From NCBI GenBank assembly GCA_938005315.1, contig CALLOB010000031.1, forward strand, positions 1 through 51,150: a stretch of 51,150 bases of DNA, in the 5' to 3' direction. Below, one piece after another: positions 43,438-51,150 of this stretch (its first letter is position 1; the number at the start of each line of letters is the position of its first letter). This DNA is from an uncultured Phycisphaerae bacterium (GTDB taxonomy: Bacteria; Planctomycetota; Phycisphaerae; UBA1845; PWPN01). Below the pieces are notes generated by a model. It did not search any database, was not told where the DNA came from, and was given only the letters and a program-made list of their open reading frames with translations. Both the position numbers and the translations under genes were made by a program.

Positions 43438-44102
43438 GTGACACGCTCCCCCGCATTCAGCAGGCGGCGCAGGCGGCCGCGGGCCCGGTGGGCCTGCACC
43501 TTGACCATGGTGACACTCCAGCCGGTCAGGCGGGCGATTTCAGCGGGCGTTCGTTCCTCGAGGTACATCAGCGTGAGCACCAGCCGGTCGCGCGGCCTGA
43601 GGCGGGCCAGCAAGGCCTGCACGATTTCACGGGCCTCCTGGGGGTCCGTCGGGGAGTCCTGTTGCCCGGTCGCCGGCGGGATCGCGGCGGTCTCGAGGCG
43701 GCACTCGGACCGGGTGCTGCGCCGGCGTTTCCAGTGACGGTAGACCACCCGCGTGGCGATGCGCTTGAGCCAGTGGGCGAGAGCCGCCCGGCCCCTGAAG
43801 CTTTCCAGGCTGAAGTAGGCCTCCACAAAGACGTCCTGCATGAGTTCCTCGCACTCCCCGCGGGAGCGCGCAAACCGCCAGAGGTATCGACCGATCTCTC
43901 CCTGATAGCGGCTCACCAGGCGGGCGTAGGCCTGGCCGTCGCCGCCGAGAGCGGCCCGGATGTCCGCGGCGTCCTCGAGGCTGACGGAGCTGGCCGGCAC
44001 CGGCGGGCACTCCCGATCGACCTGCTGGAACACCAGGGTTCCGGCGAAACTTCCCGCCAGCCCCCGGCGAGTCATCCGGGCATCGAAAACCAGGGTACTC
44101 AT
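43434..44102 (-). CDS. ECF sigma factor
   Basis: This 222-aa protein has region 2 (about 60-125: YARLVSRYQGEIGRYLWRFA, ELMQDVFVEAYFSLESFRG, LAHWLKRIATRVVYRHWKR) and region 4 (about 160-215: ALLARLRPRDRLVLTLMYLE, TPAEIARLTGWSVTMVKVQA), with no region 3. The N-terminal 50 residues are an extra tail. ECF factors direct polymerase to stress genes when released from an anti-sigma. Its ATG overlaps the stop of the Spy-like gene upstream, and its stop overlaps the next ATG. The operon order suggests membrane or envelope stress signalling. Confidence 0.93.
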   Translation of the reverse strand: MSTLVFDARMTRRGLAGSFAGTLVFQQVDRECPPVPASSVSLEDAADIRAALGGDGQAYARLVSRYQGEIGRYLWRFARSRGECEELMQDVFVEAYFSLESFRGRAALAHWLKRIATRVVYRHWKRRRSTRSECRLETAAIPPATGQQDSPTDPQEAREIVQALLARLRPRDRLVLTLMYLEERTPAEIARLTGWSVTMVKVQAHRARGRLRRLLNAGERVT

Positions 44103-44623
44103 TCGCCCGAGAACCTGTCCAGAAGCTCATCCAGCGCCGCCCGGCGGTCCGGCCGGAACTCCCGCAGGGTGTCCAGCTGCTCGGCGGTGATCAGGGGCCG
44201 GATCTCGCCGGCGACCTCCGAAGCCTTCACCGCCAGGTCGCCGATCGCCTGTCCGAGGCTTTCGGCGGCCGAGCGGATCGCCTGCTCGTCGGGGTTCTCG
44301 GCCAGCACGGCTTCGCGCACGTCGTCACGGCGGTCGGCCACCGCCCGGATCAGGGGAACCAGCTCCCGGCGGTGAGCCTTGAGCGTCTCTTTGATGTCCT
44401 GCCGCTGCCGGTCGGACAGGGCCAGATCGTCCTTGAGCACCCGCAGCCGGGCGAGGCGCTGGCGGATGAGGGCTCCCGGCGGCCGGCCGCTGGAACCGGG
44501 TTGCCAGCCCCCGATCCGGGCTGCCGAGGCGGCCTGGCCGGCCACGGCCGCGGCTCCCAGTGAGAGCAGGGACAATCCCGAGAGCACGACGATTCCGGCG
44601 ATCAGCGGTTTGCGAAGGGTCAT
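44099..44623 (-). CDS. Spy/CpxP-like periplasmic protein, first gene of the ECF operon
   Basis: This 174-aa protein has a signal peptide (LIAGIVVLSGLSLLSLGAAAV) and a helical mature domain with LRVLKDDLALSDRQRQDIKE and ITAEQLDTLREFRPD, the two LTxxQ-like motifs that mark the Spy/CpxP family of periplasmic chaperones and stress sensors. Family members protect or sense unfolded envelope proteins. ATG 44623 has GGGAGG upstream. As first gene of the operon it is likely induced by the ECF factor, giving feedback. Confidence 0.85.
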   Translation of the reverse strand: MTLRKPLIAGIVVLSGLSLLSLGAAAVAGQAASAARIGGWQPGSSGRPPGALIRQRLARLRVLKDDLALSDRQRQDIKETLKAHRRELVPLIRAVADRRDDVREAVLAENPDEQAIRSAAESLGQAIGDLAVKASEVAGEIRPLITAEQLDTLREFRPDRRAALDELLDRFSGE

Positions 44624-44692
44624 GGGGGTAACCTCCCTGGGCGGCTCGAGTTCCACGGCTTTTCCCGGACCGCACGCGCGGCCCGGGCAGTC

Positions 44693-44724
44693 TCATAGTG
44701 GAGGACTCCATGCTTGTGGTTACA
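44693..44724 (-). promoter_or_regulatory. Candidate ECF-type promoter of the stress operon
   Basis: On the minus strand TGTAACC (44724-44718), an AAC-containing -35 typical of ECF promoters, is followed 17-19 bases later by CACTAT/CTATGA (44700-44693), about 70 bases before the first gene. The -10 match is weak. Confidence 0.35.
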
Positions 44725-44886
44725 GGGCAGCAAGGCCGGTCCGGCCGGGCCCGCTTGACCGGTCGGGCGGGGGCGGTTCTATTCCGCACTGGGTGGCGTC
44801 GGACCGATCGGAATCGGGACGGGTCTTGCGAGCTCCGGCCGGCTTTTTGAGGCCATGCCGTCGCCGCCGGGCCGGGTGTACCAGGC

Positions 44887-45465
44887 ATGCAGACGATCCT
44901 CGAGTGGCTGAACCTCCACCCGCTGTTCTGGCCGGTGTTCATCTTCTTCGCCCGGATCACGGACGTCTCCATCGGCACCCTGCGGACCGTCCTGCTGGTG
45001 CGCGGCTCGCGGGTGCTGGCCCCGGTGCTGGGCTTCTTCGAGGTGCTGATCTGGGTGACGGCCATCTCCGGCGTGTTGACCCACCTGTCGCAGTGGTACA
45101 ACGTCGTGTCCTACGCGGCGGGGTTCGCGACCGGGAACGCCGTCGGCATGTGGATCGAGCGTCGCCTGGCGCTGGGCATGCAGGCGGTGCAGATGATCTC
45201 GCGCACGCGCAGCGCCGCCGTGGCCGAGGGTCTGCGTCTGGCCGGTTACGGGGTTACCGAGCTCAAAGGGCGGGGGATGTCGGGTGAGGTGTCGGTGTCC
45301 CTGGTGGTCGTGCCGCGCCGGGACACCCGCACGGCGATCAGCGTCGCCCAGAGCATCGACCCCGAGGTTTGCTGCACGGTGGAGGACGTGCGCTCCACCA
45401 ATATCCACACCTACCGCGGGTCGGCGACCACGACCGGCCGGCGGGCTTTCCTGAAGCGCAAGTGA
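44887..45465 (+). CDS. UPF0316-family membrane protein (DUF5698-DUF2179)
   Basis: This 192-aa protein has three membrane helices (FWPVFIFFARITDVSIGTLR, VLGFFEVLIWVTAISGVL, VVSYAAGFATGNAVGMWIE) and a cytoplasmic DUF2179-type domain (about 110-175). The ARITDVSIGTLRTV block and length match the UPF0316 family. Function is unknown; the DUF2179 domain binds nucleotides in related proteins. It is divergent from the ECF operon and convergent with the hybrid kinase. A GC-rich inverted repeat follows the stop. Confidence 0.9.
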   Translation: MQTILEWLNLHPLFWPVFIFFARITDVSIGTLRTVLLVRGSRVLAPVLGFFEVLIWVTAISGVLTHLSQWYNVVSYAAGFATGNAVGMWIERRLALGMQAVQMISRTRSAAVAEGLRLAGYGVTELKGRGMSGEVSVSLVVVPRRDTRTAISVAQSIDPEVCCTVEDVRSTNIHTYRGSATTTGRRAFLKRK

Positions 45466-45466
45466 T

Positions 45467-45503
45467 CCGCCCCGGGGGCATTCGCGGCGGCCGGGCGGGG
45501 CGG
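45467..45503. terminator. GC-rich inverted repeat between convergent genes
   Basis: CCGCCCCG (45467-45474) and CGGGGCGG (45496-45503) form an 8-bp perfect stem with a 21-base loop between two converging genes. No T-tract is seen on either strand, so it is only a weak candidate for termination or mRNA end protection. Confidence 0.35.
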
Positions 45504-45533
45504 CGGACATTGGACGGGGAACTGCTTGCCGCG

Positions 45534-48551
<3,018 letters not shown>

Positions 48552-48560
48552 GAGCTGTTC

Positions 48561-49445
48561 CTACCGGGCGCCGACCGGCACGGCTCCGATTCCGGCGGCG
48601 GCCCTGGGGGCGGTGGGGCGGTTGGGCTGGTAGAAGACCGCGCGACAGTGGTGCTGGGGGGTGAACCGCGGCCCCAGGTCGGTCAGGGACTCGGAGGACC
48701 CCACGAAGAGATAGCCGTCAGGCGAGAGCTCGGCGCACAGGCGGTTAAACAGGTCGGCCCGGGCCTCGCGGGTGAAATAGATGGCCACATTGCGGCAGAA
48801 GATGATGTCGAACGGTCCGATTCCGCGGAAAGGCTCCAGCAGGTTGAGTCGACGGTAGCTGATCATCGCCCGGATGGCGTCCTGGACCTTCCATCCGTCG
48901 CCCTGGCGGGTGAAGTAGCGATCCAGCATCTCCTGGCGCATGCCCCGCCTGATGTCCGACTCGCGATAGAAGCCCAGGCTGGCCTGTCGGATCGCGGCGT
49001 CCGAGATGTCCGTGGCGAGGATCCTGATATCCCAGGAGGCGATGTTGGGAATCAGCTCGGACAGGATGATCGCCACGCTGTAGGGCTCCTGCCCGGTGCT
49101 GCAGGCCGCCGACCAGATCCGAAGGCGGCGCGGGGCGGCCGTCTTCTCGCGGGCGTCGATCAGCTCCGGCAGGACCTTGTGCTGCAGGGCCTCGAACGGC
49201 GAGTTGTCGCGGAAGAAGAGCGTCTCGTGGGTGGTGATCGCATCGATGATCTTCGACTGGATGGTCTTGTCGTTCTCGTAGCGGGCCTTGTAGTACAGCT
49301 CGCTGAAGCTCTTGCAGCCGGCCTCCTCGGCGACGCTCGAAAGGCGGCTCTCGACGAGGTAGCCCTTCGACTCGTCGATGACCACGCCGCAGAGGTCGTC
49401 CACCAGTCGCGACAGCACCTTGAGGTCCTCGGCCGTCACCTGCAT
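48561..49445 (-). CDS. cheR: Chemotaxis protein methyltransferase
   Basis: This 294-aa protein is CheR, which methylates glutamates on chemoreceptors with S-adenosylmethionine. It shows the N-terminal helical domain (YLVESRLSSVAEEAGCKSF), ITTHETLFFRDNSPFEAL, the SAM motif IWSAACSTGQEPYSVA, ILATDISDAAI, and the region FDIIFCRNVAIYFTREARADLF, LSPDGYLFVGSSESL. It overlaps cheB by 10 bases. The C-terminal 20 residues are Pro/Ala-rich. Confidence 0.96.
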   Translation of the reverse strand: MQVTAEDLKVLSRLVDDLCGVVIDESKGYLVESRLSSVAEEAGCKSFSELYYKARYENDKTIQSKIIDAITTHETLFFRDNSPFEALQHKVLPELIDAREKTAAPRRLRIWSAACSTGQEPYSVAIILSELIPNIASWDIRILATDISDAAIRQASLGFYRESDIRRGMRQEMLDRYFTRQGDGWKVQDAIRAMISYRRLNLLEPFRGIGPFDIIFCRNVAIYFTREARADLFNRLCAELSPDGYLFVGSSESLTDLGPRFTPQHHCRAVFYQPNRPTAPRAAAGIGAVPVGAR

Positions 49446-50533
49446 ACCGGGGCTCCTTTGCCGACCAGACGGACGATTTCCGGGGCGATGCGGTTCAGCG
49501 GCGCGACGATGTCGGACAGGCCTTCCTCGGCCGGGGCCCGGGGCATGCCGTAGACCACGCAGGTGGCCTCGTCCTGGGTGATGATGGTCGCCCCGCGGCG
49601 CTTCAGCAGACGGCAGCCCAGCGTCCCGTCGCTGCCCATGCCGGTCATGATCACTCCCACGGCCTGCCCCCCGAACTCGTGGGCCACCGAGCGGAACAGG
49701 TAGTCCACCGACGGCCGGCAACTGTTCTCCGGCGGATCATCGGTGATCCGCACCACCGGCAGATTCTCCGACCGCTCGATCCGCATCTGCGAGCCGCCCG
49801 GCGCGATGACCACCTCGCCCGGCGAGACCGTCTGCCCCTCCCGGCCCTCGCTGACGCTCAGCGAGCAGCGGGCGTTCAGGTCCTCCGCCAGGCTCCGGGT
49901 GAACTTCGGGGGCATGTGCTGGACGATCAATACCGGCACGGCCAGATCTGCCGGGAGCATGGGCAGCATCGCGGTGAGGGCCTGCGGGCCTCCGGTGGAG
50001 ATGCCGATGGCCACTACCAGCGGTCGTCCGACAGGCCCGGGCATGATCGGCCGGGGAGGAGGAGGCGCCACCGGCGTCGGCCGGGGCTGAGGCGGCGTCT
50101 TGAGCGCGCCGCGAACCGGGCGGGAGCGGGCGAAGGCCTCCAGCTTGGGCTGCAGCTCGCGACGCAGGGCCTCGGTGCTTTCGGTCATGCTGCCGGTGGC
50201 CGGCTTGAGCACGAAGTCGAAGGCCCCCAGCTTCAGCGCCGCGATGGTCGCGTCCGCTCCGGCGGTGGTGAAGGCGCTCAGCATGATCGCTCCCACCGGC
50301 CGGCGGCTCTCCTGAAGATGTCGCAGCACCCCCAGCCCGTCGAGTTCCGGCATCTCCAGGTCCAGCGTCAGCAGGTCCGGACAAAGCTGATCGATCTTCT
50401 GCAGCGCGATCCGGCCGTTGGCGGCCACGCCGACGACCTCCACGCCGGGAATCTGCGTCAGGATGTCGGTGATCACCTTGCGGTAGACCACCGTGTCGTC
50501 GACTACCAGTACCCGGATCGGATCTGGGTTCAC
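49436..50533 (-). CDS. cheB: Protein-glutamate methylesterase/glutamine deamidase
   Basis: This 365-aa protein has a receiver domain with Asp58 (LLTLDLEMPELDG) and a C-terminal methylesterase with the Ser-His-Asp triad in AIGISTGGPQAL, LIVQHMPPKFT and TGMGSDGTLG. The linker is Pro-rich. CheB removes methyl groups from receptors when phosphorylated, balancing CheR. It lies 33 bases downstream of a stand-alone receiver gene and overlaps cheR. Confidence 0.96.
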   Translation of the reverse strand: MNPDPIRVLVVDDTVVYRKVITDILTQIPGVEVVGVAANGRIALQKIDQLCPDLLTLDLEMPELDGLGVLRHLQESRRPVGAIMLSAFTTAGADATIAALKLGAFDFVLKPATGSMTESTEALRRELQPKLEAFARSRPVRGALKTPPQPRPTPVAPPPPRPIMPGPVGRPLVVAIGISTGGPQALTAMLPMLPADLAVPVLIVQHMPPKFTRSLAEDLNARCSLSVSEGREGQTVSPGEVVIAPGGSQMRIERSENLPVVRITDDPPENSCRPSVDYLFRSVAHEFGGQAVGVIMTGMGSDGTLGCRLLKRRGATIITQDEATCVVYGMPRAPAEEGLSDIVAPLNRIAPEIVRLVGKGAPVCR

Positions 50534-50566
50534 GATGTCACCTGCTTCCGTCCTGTCCCGGGCCGA

Positions 50567-50980
50567 TCAGCCGGCACACGCTGCCTTCTCCACCCCCAGC
50601 CACCGCGCCCAGCGGTTGGCCCGGGCCAGCGCCTGCCGGATCGGATCGACCATTTGCGGGAAATCGCCCTTGGCGAAAAAGTCGATCGCCCCGCGGTCCA
50701 TGGCGTCGATCAGCCTTCCCACCGAGGCGTCGGCGGTGAGCATGATCACCTGCACCAGCGGGCTGATCCGCTTGAGGGCCGAAATCAGCTCCACGCCGTC
50801 CATCCCCGGCATATGGATGTCGGCCACGACCACCTGGTAGAGGTTCTGCCGCATCATCTCCAGGGCGGCCTCGGCCGATCCGGCCGTGTCGCAGGGAATC
50901 GACTCGCGTTCCAGGCGCAGACGGATCATGTCGGTCACGTCCACGTCGTCGTCCACCAGCAGCACTCTGCATCGCGACAT
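50567..50980 (-). CDS. Stand-alone response-regulator receiver domain protein
   Basis: This 137-aa protein is a single receiver domain: VLLVDDDVDVTDMIRLRLER with the acidic pair, the phosphoacceptor Asp in VVVADIHMPGMDG and the switch residues in VIMLTADAS and FFAKGDF. It has no output domain and ends with a short helical tail. It may act as a CheY-like or phosphate-sink protein for the hybrid kinase or an unseen CheA. It is followed by cheB. Confidence 0.92.
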   Translation of the reverse strand: MSRCRVLLVDDDVDVTDMIRLRLERESIPCDTAGSAEAALEMMRQNLYQVVVADIHMPGMDGVELISALKRISPLVQVIMLTADASVGRLIDAMDRGAIDFFAKGDFPQMVDPIRQALARANRWARWLGVEKAACAG

Positions 50981-51011
50981 AAAGACCTACCTCGTTTCGA
51001 TCCTGCGTCCG

Positions 51012-51150
51012 TCACACCTTGAACTGTCCGACGAGGCCCTGGAGGGTCTCGGCCAGTCGGGACAGTTCCTGCCCGGCGGTCTGGGTCTGGGCGGCGCCCT
51101 GGGCGGTCTGCCGGGCGGCGGCGTCCACGCCGGCGATGTTCCGGGTGATC
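51012..51150 (-). CDS. Methyl-accepting chemotaxis protein, C-terminal end (5' part beyond window)
   Basis: The last 45 codons before the stop at 51012 read ITRNIAGVDAAARQTAQGAA, QTQTAGQELSRLAETLQGLV and end GQFKV, the standard end of a chemoreceptor signalling helix with Ala/Gln heptads and the conserved LxxLVxxFK. No C-terminal CheR-tethering pentapeptide is present. It is the first visible gene of the chemosensory cluster; its sensing part is outside the window. Confidence 0.9.
   Translation of the reverse strand, partial: ITRNIAGVDAAARQTAQGAAQTQTAGQELSRLAETLQGLVGQFKV

Overview
The window is about 51 kb of very GC-rich bacterial chromosome (high GC at third codon positions, frequent GTG and TTG starts, Shine-Dalgarno-type leaders). 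It suggests a member of the Planctomycetota, probably close to Phycisphaerae. This is inferred from a PEP-CTERM sorting tail, an RNase E/G with a long Arg-rich N-terminal extension, a CII-like/XRE regulator pair around rsmA, and large secreted glycosidase-like proteins. No 16S gene, plasmid, phage, transposase or CRISPR array is visible, so the assignment rests on gene style only.

Layout. 1-1116: 5' part of a Ski2-like helicase (minus). 1.2-2.1 kb: PEP-CTERM protein with its own promoter and terminator. 2.1-2.9 kb: no gene seen. 2.9-10.4 kb: secreted clan-A-like glycoside hydrolase, a QTMAN-like (DUF3524) glycosyltransferase, a region-3-less sigma-70 factor and a second glycosidase-like secreted protein. 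10.5-16.8 kb: dnaE, a GAF-AAA+-Fis sigma-54 activator and one unidentified gene. 16.9-18.1 kb: a gene-poor stretch with direct repeats and tRNA-Gln(CTG). 18.1-20.8 kb: a persulfide-handling operon (ArsR/YgaV-like sensor, YgaP-like rhodanese, CoA-disulfide-reductase/rhodanese fusion). 20.8-23.0 kb: CII-like regulator, rsmA, XRE regulator. 23.2-29.7 kb: surface-polysaccharide cluster (Gfo/Idh/MocA dehydrogenase, hexapeptide acetyltransferase, GT2, methyltransferase, DegT aminotransferase) beside a divergent GT-C membrane glycosyltransferase.

29.8-34.3 kb: a three-gene minus-strand operon in which two unrecognised envelope proteins precede an M48 (Ste24-like) metalloprotease. 34.6-41.4 kb: plus-strand run hpf, ptsN, HPr, ptsI, DUF2344 protein, RNase E/G; the first four form a regulatory phosphotransferase system without sugar permease genes nearby. 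41.5-44.6 kb: a small secreted protein, then a tightly overlapping minus-strand operon (Spy/CpxP-like protein, ECF sigma factor, 88-aa membrane protein, CnrX-like protein, rsmJ), organised like the metal-sensing cnrYXH systems. 44.9-45.5 kb: UPF0316 membrane protein. 45.5-51.15 kb: chemosensory cluster (receptor C-terminus, response regulator, cheB, cheR, hybrid kinase).

The most unusual points are the ECF/Spy/CnrX-like operon fused to rsmJ, the near-leaderless ArsR gene whose start codon lies in its putative operator, a hairpin that would bury the ribosome-binding site of the polysaccharide operon, and the uncharacterised protein pair coupled to the M48 protease. None of this has been checked by database search.
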